A stretch of 32,436 bases of DNA from an uncultured Oscillospiraceae bacterium (GTDB taxonomy: Bacteria > Bacillota > Clostridia > Oscillospirales > Oscillospiraceae), in assembly GCA_944383165.1 (NCBI GenBank), contig CALWON010000112.1:1-32436 (forward strand), in the 5' to 3' direction. A program made the position numbers and the translations under genes. Positions within the stretch are counted from its first letter, which is position 1. Each line of letters begins with the position of its first letter. The notes below the pieces were generated by a model, which ran no database searches, had not been told where the DNA came from, and saw only the letters and a list, made by a program, of their open reading frames with translations. Positions 24,030 to 31,500 of the stretch are shown here, piece after piece.

Positions 24030-25187
24030 CTACTTGTCCTCTGATAAAAACAAATCTATGATATTCTTTGCAACGGACTTCAAATCTCCTTCCTCTGATG
24101 ACGTTCTAAGAATATCATTGAACTTTTCTACAAACTGACTTGTCAATTTGGATTCAATGACCTTTTTCACCCAGTCGAGATCATTTGTATCTTTCTTTCC
24201 TGTGTACACCTGTTCAACTGCATAAATTGCACCTTCTCCAATTGCAGCCACAAGACTGCCTGCTATCATTGCATTGAGCACCGACGCACCAACATTGACC
24301 CCAGGAATTGCCTTCAATGCACTGATTGCAGTTTTTGCAACTACTCCCACTGTACCAACCTCAATGATACTACTGATAAACTGCTTTGCGTTTTCATCCT
24401 GTGGGATTCCATAAATACGGACAATCGCATTGATTTCAGCCACTTCAATAGGTCCTAAAATAGCTGCATCGGAAAATGGAATGGGAACCGCTCCAATTAC
24501 AACTGCACTGGTTGTAGCCACTCCAACGATACCATGGGACAATGTACGCTTTCGTTTTAATTGAAACGTTGAAATATCACCCTCAGATGCCTGTATCCCC
24601 TCAGGAAGTAGTTCATTTGTTACAGCGATTAACTCTGAAATTCCTTCAGGAAGCACAAATGTACTTTCGTTAATAAAATAGGTCTGTGCAACCACAGGAA
24701 TCACTCGTTTCAAATTTATGGGATATTGTTTGTATGCTGCAATTGCATCATAGACCATCTGAATATTCTCTTCACGTTCCAGTACGGAATATGATTTTGT
24801 AATTACCACAATAACTGGTACAGATGACCACATTTTTGTTGCTTTTAGCACATCTTTTATGGCTTTGGGAAAGAATTTTCTGGAGGTTCCTTCTACACAA
24901 AACCAAATCACATTGATTTTTGTATCTCCTCTCCCCTCTTTAATAGACTGCTTTGACCAACTTTTTACGGCATTGATTGCCTTCCATTCTTTGAACACAG
25001 ATGGTTCAAATCCAATTGTGTCAATGATTCTGAATGGAATAGAATGACTTTCATAAATTTCCAATCGATCAGTAACACCCGTTGAGCCAAATCCAGTCTT
25101 TGCATAGTCGTTCCCCAACACCCCGTTGATCAAGGTTGATTTTCCAACCCCGGAATTACCAATAACAAGAACATTTCCTTTCTCCAT
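24030..25187 (-). CDS. Era/dynamin-like GTPase with C-terminal DUF697 membrane-type domain
   Basis: The protein has 385 residues. The G domain has G1 GNSGVGKST (10-18), G3 DTIG in FRIIDTIGF and a degenerate G4 (VVITKSYS in place of NKxD). The C-terminal half has alternating hydrophobic, Gly/Ala-rich helices (IVGVATTSAVVIGAVPIPFSD, then GTVGVVAKTAISALKAIPGVN), typical of DUF697, which may associate with membrane. Related GTPases are found in mobile elements and some defence contexts, but the substrate process is unknown. The start has GGGGG six bases upstream. It is the last gene of the leftward phage-like operon. Confidence 0.82.
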   Translation of the reverse strand: MEKGNVLVIGNSGVGKSTLINGVLGNDYAKTGFGSTGVTDRLEIYESHSIPFRIIDTIGFEPSVFKEWKAINAVKSWSKQSIKEGRGDTKINVIWFCVEGTSRKFFPKAIKDVLKATKMWSSVPVIVVITKSYSVLEREENIQMVYDAIAAYKQYPINLKRVIPVVAQTYFINESTFVLPEGISELIAVTNELLPEGIQASEGDISTFQLKRKRTLSHGIVGVATTSAVVIGAVPIPFSDAAILGPIEVAEINAIVRIYGIPQDENAKQFISSIIEVGTVGVVAKTAISALKAIPGVNVGASVLNAMIAGSLVAAIGEGAIYAVEQVYTGKKDTNDLDWVKKVIESKLTSQFVEKFNDILRTSSEEGDLKSVAKNIIDLFLSEDK

Positions 25188-25217
25188 GACTTACCCCCTT
25201 TGTTCTTTTACATGTTA

Positions 25218-25589
25218 TCACTCAATATATGGTATGATATGGAGCTTTCCATTCACATTCAGAAACACTCTTGGTACTGCAAAATATTCTGAAAACTGCT
25301 CAATTTGCTGTTCTGTCAACGATGTAAAGCAATCTTCATTGGCTGGGCAACCTACCAGAAAGAATGTTCCACACAGGATGTCATAGCATCTTCCCTCATC
25401 GTCTCGCAGTTCTCGGTTTAAGGGCAATCCAAGCAGCTTACCCTCATCATTGCAAATACATGCAACCTCCTCTGCAAAAGGATACAGTGCCTGAATAATC
25501 CCACCTACAATCTTTTGCATAGAATCAAGACTTCCATCAATTTCTTTTACAACTGGCTTTTTTTCTGGTTCAATAACTAAAATCTTCAT
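25218..25589 (-). CDS. DUF3846 protein
   Basis: The protein has 123 residues. It begins MKILVIEPEKKPVVKEIDGSL and continues with the DUF3846 pattern: MQKIVGGIIQALYPFAEEVACICNDEGKLLGLPLNRELRDDEGR, then YDILCGTFFLVG. The family is common on firmicute plasmids, ICEs and phages, and its function is unknown. GGAGG is six bases upstream. The gene lies 30 bases before the GTPase in the same operon. Confidence 0.82.
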   Translation of the reverse strand: MKILVIEPEKKPVVKEIDGSLDSMQKIVGGIIQALYPFAEEVACICNDEGKLLGLPLNRELRDDEGRCYDILCGTFFLVGCPANEDCFTSLTEQQIEQFSEYFAVPRVFLNVNGKLHIIPYIE

Positions 25590-25632
25590 AGTATTCCTCC
25601 ATTCACTATATCAGGTGTGTATGCTGTATCGT

Positions 25633-26397
25633 TTAATCTGCTGAAGATAACTCTGATATCACGTCACTTACATTAAGGATTTCCATCAGCTGCTTTCCAT
25701 ACTCCTTTGCCTGCATTGCCTCTTTGTGACTTAATACACTGACTGCCTCAAAATGAAACAAAGCATAGGGTTTTCCTGTCTTGCTGGTCGCTTTCTCTAA
25801 TGTAATTTTGGTTACTACACTGTGGATCGATTTCATTGTGCTGACCAATCTCATCATGTATTTTAAAAATCGAAACTTACTGGTGACAGGGATACGGACA
25901 AGCAACGGCAAAATATTGTTTGGTCGCAACAAAAGAATCAGAACGGATTCCTTACATGCCTTTGCCTGAGATTCTCCGTCTTTGGAACCAAAGTCGTTAT
26001 AGTGGCATTTTGAACACGCTTTTCCATCACAAGATACCACGCTATCCTGGCTAAAACAGACTGGTGGGGTTCCTTCCACCGGATCAGGTGTATCCCAATA
26101 AGCTCTGGGGGTTGTGTAGTCAAGAATAATACCAACAAGCTCCTTCTCCGCTTCTTCCCCACTAATTCCAGGAACAGAAAATACCGTAGAACCACCGGAC
26201 GGTGATTTTACGGTATCAAAAAGCTGAAAGGATAGTGATTGTGTTTTCAGGTTATCATGAATCAGCTCCAAGGCATTGTTGACCAGTGCAATATATTCTG
26301 TATGCTCTGAATCAAACTGCCCTATGGTTTCTGGAATAGCAATATTTCGTGTCTCTATCTGATTACTGAGACTCTTTTTCAGTTCAATGTTATTCAT
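25633..26397 (-). CDS. Phage-like Cys-motif protein beside YqaJ (possible ssDNA-binding/recombination partner)
   Basis: This 254-residue product has a central CDGKACSKCHYNDFGSKDGESQAKAC segment, probably zinc-binding. Then comes ESVLILLLRPNNILPLLVRIPVTSKFRFLKYMMRL, which resembles the core of conserved phage proteins encoded next to YqaJ/RecB-type exonucleases. Here too it lies 11 bases downstream of a YqaJ gene. The exonuclease's usual partner is a single-strand annealing or binding protein, a reasonable guess for this one. I know of no proven function. GGGGGAG precedes the start. Confidence 0.65.
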   Translation of the reverse strand: MNNIELKKSLSNQIETRNIAIPETIGQFDSEHTEYIALVNNALELIHDNLKTQSLSFQLFDTVKSPSGGSTVFSVPGISGEEAEKELVGIILDYTTPRAYWDTPDPVEGTPPVCFSQDSVVSCDGKACSKCHYNDFGSKDGESQAKACKESVLILLLRPNNILPLLVRIPVTSKFRFLKYMMRLVSTMKSIHSVVTKITLEKATSKTGKPYALFHFEAVSVLSHKEAMQAKEYGKQLMEILNVSDVISELSSAD

Positions 26398-26408
26398 AGT
26401 TCTCCCCC

Positions 26409-27353
26409 TTATACGGTTGCTTTAATGGAAAATCTTCTGTAGGATGTTCTATTTGTGTACTTCTGATACAAAACAGGGTGTTCTGCTTTTAGTGTTTTGC
26501 TATCCAGTCTTTCCTGAGAAATACTTTTCCATGTCACAATTCGATTTCCAACTGTGCCAATCTCATGTTCTCCTATCATCTCCTTCAAACGGTTTTCTGC
26601 CTCCCGCTTTTGCTGTGTTATAATATCCAGCTGCTCACAGGCTTGGTCATATCTCTCAATCAGTTCCATAGCACCTTCAGGCAGTGTAATATGAGACTTG
26701 GGCTTGCTATCTGGGAACTTTTGAGTAAGCAGACTCGCTGCTGCCTGAGAACCATCCATAGGCAGTGAGATATTCTCTTGCACATGTCTCCAGAAATCTT
26801 TCTCCAGCTGAATCATCATGGAAATCAGTTCTTCATCACGGGCAACGAACTGCCAACGGAATGTATTACCACCGATGAGTACAGCGATATATGCACCCTG
26901 AAACCCAGTAACAGCCATATAATGCTGAATTTGAAGTTGATATTCATCAGGAATAGAATCTTCCCACTCCCCCATTCTATAGGCTGATGCTGTCTTTGCT
27001 TCAAAGATACAAGTACCATAGTCTGGATGCTCACAGATACCATCCAGATTTGCCAGCATAAAGGGATATTCCCTGCTTTTCAGCAGTTGTTTTACCTGCT
27101 TTACCTCAATTTTTGTCCGTTTTATAAACTCCAAACGCACAAGTTCTTCCAATTGTGTTCCCCAGTATGCCGCCTCCCCTGCTTCCTGATAAGGTAACTG
27201 ATCTGTTTTTTCCATCCATAGTTCTATGGATGATTTATAGCGGTTCATCCCACAGACAACAGAGGCATCTGATCCTCCAATTCCCTGTTTTCTGTACTCC
27301 AACCATTCCTTGTATGGCAGGTGATCTGTTTCTGTTACAACAATTGCAGACAT
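26409..27353 (-). CDS. YqaJ-family viral recombinase/exonuclease
   Basis: The protein has 314 residues. The YqaJ domain starts EWLEYRKQGIGGSDASVVCGMNRYKS. Catalytic PD-(D/E)xK residues are visible as D104 in MLANLDGI and E118-x-K120 in CIFEAKTAS, followed by YQLQIQHYMAVTG. The C-terminal third is a coiled region (EQLDIITQQKREAENRLKEM). Such 5'-3' exonucleases work in phage-type recombination with an annealing protein, here probably the gene directly downstream. The GGAGGAGG site is at ideal spacing. The upstream leader contains two hairpins that could control it. Confidence 0.88.
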   Translation of the reverse strand: MSAIVVTETDHLPYKEWLEYRKQGIGGSDASVVCGMNRYKSSIELWMEKTDQLPYQEAGEAAYWGTQLEELVRLEFIKRTKIEVKQVKQLLKSREYPFMLANLDGICEHPDYGTCIFEAKTASAYRMGEWEDSIPDEYQLQIQHYMAVTGFQGAYIAVLIGGNTFRWQFVARDEELISMMIQLEKDFWRHVQENISLPMDGSQAAASLLTQKFPDSKPKSHITLPEGAMELIERYDQACEQLDIITQQKREAENRLKEMIGEHEIGTVGNRIVTWKSISQERLDSKTLKAEHPVLYQKYTNRTSYRRFSIKATV

Positions 27354-27383
27354 AATATACCTCCTCCATATGATTCATAATTT

Positions 27384-27424
27384 GAAAAAGAAAGAGAGAA
27401 CTTCCCACTTCAGAAGCCCTCTCT
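27384..27424 (-). terminator. Attenuator-like hairpin in the YqaJ leader
   Basis: Read leftward, AGAGAGGGCTTC (27424-27413) pairs with GAAGTTCTCTCT (27404-27393), with a two-base mismatch. It is followed by TTCTTTTTC, giving terminator geometry between the upstream genes and YqaJ. A short ORF beginning at 27453 (MFANAPVLNEERASEV) with GAGGTGA upstream runs across it, as in a leader peptide. Confidence 0.5.
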
Positions 27425-27456
27425 TCGTTTAAAACAGGAGCGTTTGCAAACATAAT

Positions 27457-27516
27457 AAATCACCTCGCTTCTATCTGTTCTGCCACTATGGCATAGAACG
27501 AAAAACGAGATGATTT
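27457..27516 (-). promoter_or_regulatory. Long hairpin that can mask a ribosome site upstream of YqaJ
   Basis: On the leftward transcript AAATCATCTCG (27516-27506) can pair over 11 positions (one G-U) with CGAGGTGATTT (27467-27457). The second arm contains the ribosome site of the short leader ORF starting at 27453. An inner stem GTTCT..TGCCA / TGGCA.GAAC (27499-27477) caps the structure. It may be a cis-acting control element for the genes downstream. Confidence 0.45.
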
Positions 27517-27530
27517 TCAGTGTAACAAAT

Positions 27531-27899
27531 CTATTTTTTTGTCTTTGCTGCCAACTTTTTTAACTTTTTCTCATCAGAAACAACTGAAATTTTCAATTTC
27601 CCTTTCATAAATATAAGTGCTGGGGATTTCCACACAATTTCATATGTTTTTCCTGCCTCAAAGTTATAAGTACAAGAAGATAGCCCCATTTTACCGAAGT
27701 ACTTTCCATATACCTGGACTTCTTGATTTCCACAATGAACATCAAGTCGTTTATACTTCTTGATTTTTCCAGTCTCTGTAAGTCCATCTACCTCAATGAC
27801 AGCTTTTCTGAGAAGAAACTGTCCAAAAACACGTTTGGGATAGAAATACAATACAGCCTTTGAAGCTTCAGTATTACATAACTGTGAATGATACTCCAT
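27531..27899 (-). CDS. Unknown 122-aa protein of the phage-like operon
   Basis: The family is not recognised. The product is beta-rich and basic, ending with a Lys-rich tail (SDEKKLKKLAAKTKK). GGAGAG lies eight bases before the ATG. It lies 24 bases after the small membrane-protein gene and before the hairpin-containing YqaJ leader. No catalytic motif, signal peptide or membrane span is seen. Confidence 0.6.
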   Translation of the reverse strand: MEYHSQLCNTEASKAVLYFYPKRVFGQFLLRKAVIEVDGLTETGKIKKYKRLDVHCGNQEVQVYGKYFGKMGLSSCTYNFEAGKTYEIVWKSPALIFMKGKLKISVVSDEKKLKKLAAKTKK

Positions 27900-27923
27900 A
27901 ATTGTTTCTCTCCTTATTCAGCA

Positions 27924-28103
27924 CTAAATAGAACCTACAAGCCCGATTATGACAGCCCAAACAAGGATGGTCACAATCAGCTTTGTTCCAGATCGCATGA
28001 ATATCGCATCTGCACCTATGATTTTCATAAATAGCTGAAACGCTGAGTTGACAATCACAGATGCTATGATAAATGCAACCACCAAAAACCCAATTCCAAT
28101 CAT
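27924..28103 (-). CDS. Small 59-aa membrane protein
   Basis: This short ORF has AAAAGGAG nine bases upstream. It has two predicted membrane segments: GIGFLVVAFIIASVIVNSAF (residues 3-22) and, after GADAIFMRSGTK, LIVTILVWAVIIGLVGSI at the C-terminus. It is in the leftward operon between the Mor-like and 122-aa genes. The two-helix hairpin layout is like small phage or plasmid membrane proteins, but no function can be given. Confidence 0.65.
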   Translation of the reverse strand: MIGIGFLVVAFIIASVIVNSAFQLFMKIIGADAIFMRSGTKLIVTILVWAVIIGLVGSI

Positions 28104-28144
28104 ATCTGTTTTCTCCTTTTCTCATTTGTTCTGATGTGTTGTAT

Positions 28145-28510
28145 CTATTCAGATACGGTAACTTCAAGCTCTTTGCGACGTTTGGTTAGCACCCCCTCAA
28201 TAAATTTGACTGTATACCCTCCAGCTCTTGCGATTTTAGCCCGTTCCCTTCTGCTTGTAGTTTGGCTTGCCAAATCTGCAATATATTCTGGACGATACAA
28301 CCGAATTGGGCAATCAATTTTATCTCCGCGAAAATATTTGTATAGTTTTAGCATCGCATCTCGCCCAATCAATTCATAGAGATCAAGATAACTGTCATTC
28401 AGTGCTTCCACCTCATGACCATCTACTTGAAATGCCTCATAGACACCTTCCTCTGTCAGATGATCTAAATTGATTAAATCCATATCAACCACAATATTCC
28501 CTCCCTTCAT
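28145..28510 (-). CDS. Mor-like transcription regulator (tentative)
   Basis: The protein has 121 residues. YELIGRDAMLKLYKYFRGDKIDCPIRLYRPEYIADL, followed by RRERAKIARAGGYTVKFIEGVLTKR, follows the order seen in Mor/C-type phage activators: a dimerisation helix with 'A-lKLYk.F.G...y.P', then a helix-turn-helix. It is near the top of the leftward phage-like operon, where a regulator would be expected. The HTH sequence departs from the family's usual form, so the call is tentative. GGGAGG precedes the start, whose ATG overlaps the stop of a 35-aa ORF. Confidence 0.55.
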   Translation of the reverse strand: MKGGNIVVDMDLINLDHLTEEGVYEAFQVDGHEVEALNDSYLDLYELIGRDAMLKLYKYFRGDKIDCPIRLYRPEYIADLASQTTSRRERAKIARAGGYTVKFIEGVLTKRRKELEVTVSE

Positions 28511-28614
28511 GGTTGCAGTATAACAGGGAACTTTGGAAGAAATCCAGCCCAGTAACGGTGAGTCTTACGCACCTTTTCAAGTACCATAAAAAGCACCTTT
28601 ATAAGGGTTTCCAT
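28507..28614 (-). CDS. Small 35-aa basic peptide at the head of the operon
   Basis: The ORF starts METLIKVLFMVLEKVRKTHR and ends PKFPVILQP. AAGGAGG lies three bases before its ATG (an internal ATG at 28587 is also possible). Its TGA overlaps the ATG of the Mor-like gene (ATGA), suggesting translational coupling. It is basic and amphipathic. It may be a true small protein or only a coupling leader. Confidence 0.5.
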   Translation of the reverse strand: METLIKVLFMVLEKVRKTHRYWAGFLPKFPVILQP

Positions 28615-28706
28615 CTGCCTCCTTCTGCTTGTGTCTGTTTTAACTGTAAAGACTTCATACATTCAGCATAATAAACGTTATATCTGATTATATATGCAAT
28701 ATCTAC

Positions 28707-28735
28707 TTGCTAAATGATATAACAGATGGTACAAT
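28707..28735 (+). promoter_or_regulatory. Promoter of the AAA/DUF4143 ATPase gene
   Basis: TTGCTA (28707-28712), 17 bases, and TACAAT (28730-28735) preceded by an extended TGG. It lies 23 bases before the chosen start. Confidence 0.65.
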
Positions 28736-28758
28736 AGTTCTGATTGGAGGCGATGGAT

Positions 28759-29928
28759 ATGATTTTACGAGAAACCTATTTGTCCAGAATTCGTCCGTTT
28801 ATTGGGAAAGATATCATAAAAGTGCTCACTGGTATTCGACGTGGTGGAAAAAGTGTATTGCTGGAGCAAATCAGAGATGAAATCAATAGCCCTAACACCA
28901 TCTTTCTGAATTTTGAAGATTTAGGCAATCAGCACCTGTGCCACTACCAAACACTTCATGACTATATCTGTGAGAAGATTGGTGACAGTAAGGAACAGTT
29001 TTATCTGTTCTTTGATGAAATTCAGGAAGTGGATGGCTGGGAAAGGGCAGTCAATTCCCTGCGTGTCAGGTTCCATGCTGATATCTATATTACAGGCTCA
29101 AATTCTAAGCTACTTTCTGGAGAACTGGCTACCTATATTGCTGGACGGTATGTGTCCTTTGTGGTCTACCCCTTTTCCTTTTCTGAATTTCAGATGATAG
29201 ACCCATCCTATACATTTGAACAGTATCTGCAATATGGTGGTATGCCCTTTCTGTCCAGCATTCAGTTTGAACCTGAATTCAGCAAAAACTATCTGAAAGA
29301 CATGTTCAACTCTGTCATGCTGAAAGACATTGTAAAACGGAATAACATTCGAGATGTAGACCTTCTGGAGCGGATTCTCTCCTATACCCTCGCCAATGTA
29401 GGTCGCTGCTTCTCAGCTACCAGTATCTCCAAATTTTTCAAAGCAGAGCATCGCACTGTATCACCAGAAACCATTCTCAACTATCTCAAAGCCTGTGAGG
29501 ATGCCTTCCTTCTCTATCGTCTCAGAAGTCAGGACATCAACGGCAAAAAGATGCTGAAAGTCAACGAAAAATACTACATTGTTGACCACGGCTTGCGAGA
29601 AGCTGTAATTGGAAGCAATTTACAGGATATTGAACTGATTCTGGAAAACATTGTCTGCCTGGAGTTGCTTCGTCGTGGTTATCAGATTTGCGTTGGTCGG
29701 GTGGATGCAAAAGAGATTGACTTTGTCGCTGAGAAATCGGGTGATAAGCTCTATATTCAGGTATGCTACCTGCTTCATGAGGAATCCACTGTACAACGTG
29801 AATTTGGCTCTCTGCTGGAAATCCGGGATAATTACCCAAAATTTGTCCTCTACCAAGAAGGTTCCTTCCGTGGCAATTACGAAGGTATTCCAGCCATAAA
29901 AATTCAGGACTGGCTTCTGGCAAATTAA
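28759..29928 (+). CDS. AAA ATPase with DUF4143 domain
   Basis: The protein has about 389 residues. The AAA_14 domain shows Walker A GIRRGGKS and Walker B FYLFFDEIQEV, then ITGSNSKLLSGELATYIAGRY, the characteristic sensor region. The C-terminal DUF4143 domain includes LENIVCLELLRRGYQICVGRVDAKEIDFVAEKSG, whose V-D...EIDFV is a PD-(D/E)xK-like pattern. These ATPases are widespread and frequently multi-copy in anaerobes and mobile elements; the function is unclear, with proposed roles in DNA or toxin control. ATG 28759 is eight bases after GGAGG; in-frame TTG 28744 and ATG 28753 are poorly placed. It is a single-gene unit with its own promoter and terminator. Confidence 0.85.
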   Translation: MILRETYLSRIRPFIGKDIIKVLTGIRRGGKSVLLEQIRDEINSPNTIFLNFEDLGNQHLCHYQTLHDYICEKIGDSKEQFYLFFDEIQEVDGWERAVNSLRVRFHADIYITGSNSKLLSGELATYIAGRYVSFVVYPFSFSEFQMIDPSYTFEQYLQYGGMPFLSSIQFEPEFSKNYLKDMFNSVMLKDIVKRNNIRDVDLLERILSYTLANVGRCFSATSISKFFKAEHRTVSPETILNYLKACEDAFLLYRLRSQDINGKKMLKVNEKYYIVDHGLREAVIGSNLQDIELILENIVCLELLRRGYQICVGRVDAKEIDFVAEKSGDKLYIQVCYLLHEESTVQREFGSLLEIRDNYPKFVLYQEGSFRGNYEGIPAIKIQDWLLAN

Positions 29929-29962
29929 GCAAATCTTCTCTTTTGCAGTGCGCTGAATGTAC

Positions 29963-30007
29963 AAACAGCCCTCAATCCCTTACAACAAAAGGGATTGAGG
30001 GCTGTTT
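29963..30007 (+). terminator. Terminator after the AAA/DUF4143 gene (bidirectional)
   Basis: The 19-bp perfect stem 29963-29981 / 29989-30007 (contains CAGCCCTCAATCCCTT) has a T-rich end. On the minus strand it can also serve yaaA. Its second half is repeated imperfectly at 31430-31462. Confidence 0.75.
29974..30006 (+). repeat. Imperfect direct repeat, copy A
   Basis: AATCCCTT, 10 variable bases, then GGATTGAGGGCTGTT. Copy B (31430-31462) has AATCCCTT, 10 variable bases and GGATTGGGGGCTGTT. The offset is 1456 bp and the repeats enclose yaaA-bcp. Confidence 0.6.
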
Positions 30008-30074
30008 TGATTGACCACATATGGTATCATCTGATATACTGTATCTACAGGAATCTGACAGATTTCTGTAGATG

Positions 30075-30851
30075 CTATATCATATCCAGATTTTGTGCGT
30101 CTCTAGTTGGTTTTCTGAGAAATGTGAAGGTTTTCTCATCTGAATAACGGGGTTCATAGTGGTAATCCAGACCACAAAACTCCTTTACCCCCTCTATACC
30201 GCCAACCTGATGCTCAGCAAGATATCGTACCATCTCACCGCGTGCCATTTTGCACAGGGTTCCTTTTTCTACTACCTTGTTCCCCTGTAGTTCTCCAAAT
30301 ACACAGGTAATCATGGTTTTGTCTGAAGGAAGAAATCTGGAAATACACTGGCTGTACTCTTTGGATGCCAGATTGAGAATCAAATCTGTTTCTGCCAGCA
30401 AATGATTGGCAAGGGTATCTGCCCAAAATGTATACAAATCCTTTGTACCATCAACAGGTAGCTTTGCCTGCATCTCCAGACGATAGGGTGTCACACCATC
30501 AAAGGGACGCAGAATCCCATAAAAACCGGACAGGATACGCAGGTGTGTCTGGAGATAGTCATAAGCTGCCTGTGTAAATACACCAGGAGCCATGTATTGA
30601 TATTGAATTCCCACATAGGAGAGCACCGCTGGCGTGAGATTGTGGTACAGGTCCATATCCTGCAACCGCTGGACATTGAGGTCTGTAATCGCATCATTGC
30701 ATTTCCACAGCGTTTTCAGCTCTTCCCGATTCATTTTTTTGAGGGTATCAACAATCTGCTCTGTTTGCTCCAAACACACAGGCAGTCCCTCATAGGGCAA
30801 GGAGTCAATATCTACCCTCATCTTTTTGGCTGGTGATAAAATAATTCTCAT
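30075..30851 (-). CDS. yaaA: YaaA/DUF328 peroxide-stress protein
   Basis: The protein has 258 residues and starts MRIILSPAKKMRVD, the diagnostic start of this family. LSGFYGILRPFDGVTPYRLEMQAKL, NLASKEYSQCI and ARGEMVRYLAEHQ follow. In E. coli YaaA lowers free iron and limits Fenton damage during peroxide stress, and binds DNA. The length is normal. It overlaps bcp by four bases (ATGA), so the two form an operon dedicated to peroxide defence. It lies inside the mobile element near its right att site. Confidence 0.93.
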   Translation of the reverse strand: MRIILSPAKKMRVDIDSLPYEGLPVCLEQTEQIVDTLKKMNREELKTLWKCNDAITDLNVQRLQDMDLYHNLTPAVLSYVGIQYQYMAPGVFTQAAYDYLQTHLRILSGFYGILRPFDGVTPYRLEMQAKLPVDGTKDLYTFWADTLANHLLAETDLILNLASKEYSQCISRFLPSDKTMITCVFGELQGNKVVEKGTLCKMARGEMVRYLAEHQVGGIEGVKEFCGLDYHYEPRYSDEKTFTFLRKPTRDAQNLDMI

Positions 30852-31309
30852 TGCTGATTCAGATACTCCAATAGCACTTGTGCATTTGTGTCTGGCTTTA
30901 CTTTGGGCATAACTTTTTCAATGATACCGTTCTCATCAATGAGATAGGCGGTACGTACTACACCCATGCTTACCTTGCCATACAGCTTCTTCTCCTGCCA
31001 CACATCATAACTTTGGATTGCCTGAAGTTCCGGGTCAGAGAGTAGCACAAAAGGCAGCTCATACTTTTGAGCAAATTTCAGATGTGATGCAACGGAATCC
31101 TTACTAATTCCAATCACCACCACATCCTTGCTCTGAAACTCCCCATAGTGCTGGGCAAAACCACATGCCTGACGGGTGCAGCCTGGGGTATTGTCTTTTG
31201 GATAGAAATAGAGTATTACCTTCTTACCTGCAAAGTCAGCCAGAGAAACAAGGTTGCCTTTCTGGTCTGGCAAAGTGAACGCAGGGGCATGAGTTCCAAC
31301 TTCTAACAT
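30848..31309 (-). CDS. bcp: Thiol peroxidase Bcp (peroxiredoxin)
   Basis: The 153-residue peroxiredoxin of the BCP/PrxQ type reduces H2O2 and organic peroxides using thioredoxin. FYPKDNTPGCTRQACGF contains the peroxidatic Cys44 and the resolving Cys49 five residues on, as in typical BCP. It starts MLEVGTHAPAFTLPDQKG and is full length. The promoter at 31370-31397 drives it and, through the overlapping stop/start, yaaA. That promoter is inside the element, so the cargo is transcribed independently of cotJC. Confidence 0.95.
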   Translation of the reverse strand: MLEVGTHAPAFTLPDQKGNLVSLADFAGKKVILYFYPKDNTPGCTRQACGFAQHYGEFQSKDVVVIGISKDSVASHLKFAQKYELPFVLLSDPELQAIQSYDVWQEKKLYGKVSMGVVRTAYLIDENGIIEKVMPKVKPDTNAQVLLEYLNQQ

Positions 31310-31369
31310 AGTTTCACTTCCTCCATTCTGATTGGTTCAGCTTCTGTTTGCTGTCCATTGGTTTGGTTC

Positions 31370-31397
31370 ATTATACCACACATTTGAGCTCTTGCAA
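31370..31397 (-). promoter_or_regulatory. Promoter of bcp-yaaA
   Basis: Read leftward: TTGCAA (31397-31392), 16 bases, and a perfect TATAAT (31375-31370) preceded by TGG (extended -10), 60 bases before bcp. Confidence 0.7.
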
Positions 31398-31429
31398 CCA
31401 TGCCGGCGGCGTGTTTTGAAAACTTCATG

Positions 31430-31462
31430 AATCCCTTGTGCCGCAACGGATTGGGGGCTGTT
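31430..31462 (+). repeat. Imperfect direct repeat, copy B
   Basis: Partner of 29974-30006: identical outer blocks AATCCCTT and GGATTGxGGGCTGTT with the same 10-base spacing. It ends one base before the attP arm that borders the right att core. The left half of copy A's terminator stem is not preserved here. Confidence 0.6.
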
Positions 31463-31500
31463 ACTTAAGTTGATAAAATCGGTGAATGCATCCGCCTATG
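31462..31500. other. Right attachment junction of the 28.7-kb element (core GGTGA at 31481-31485)
   Basis: Element sequence (TACTTAA arm at 31462-31468) lies left of the core. CotJC C-terminal codons GAA TGC ATC CGC CTA TGT follow in frame to the right. See the matching junction at 2735-2739. Confidence 0.8.

Larger units (their letters stand above)
2735..31485. mobile_element. 28.7-kb integrative mobilisable element inserted in cotJC
   Basis: The boundaries come from the shared GGTGA core at 2735-2739 and 31481-31485 and from restoration of the CotJC frame (RFG-E-CIRLCKEKMN) when the interior is removed. Inside are an LSR near the left end, a MobQ relaxase with oriT, a VirD4-like coupling protein, a small resolvase, toxin-antitoxin-like and defence genes, a phage-like operon and peroxide-stress cargo. 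No mating-pair-formation (T4SS) genes are visible, so transfer would need a helper element. Confidence 0.82.

Noticed and set aside
29947..29955. A third AGTGCGCTG resembling the nic core
   Set aside because: It lacks the TA of TAAGTGCGC, the 16-base spacing and the shared GTGGTTCA flank, so it is probably chance.
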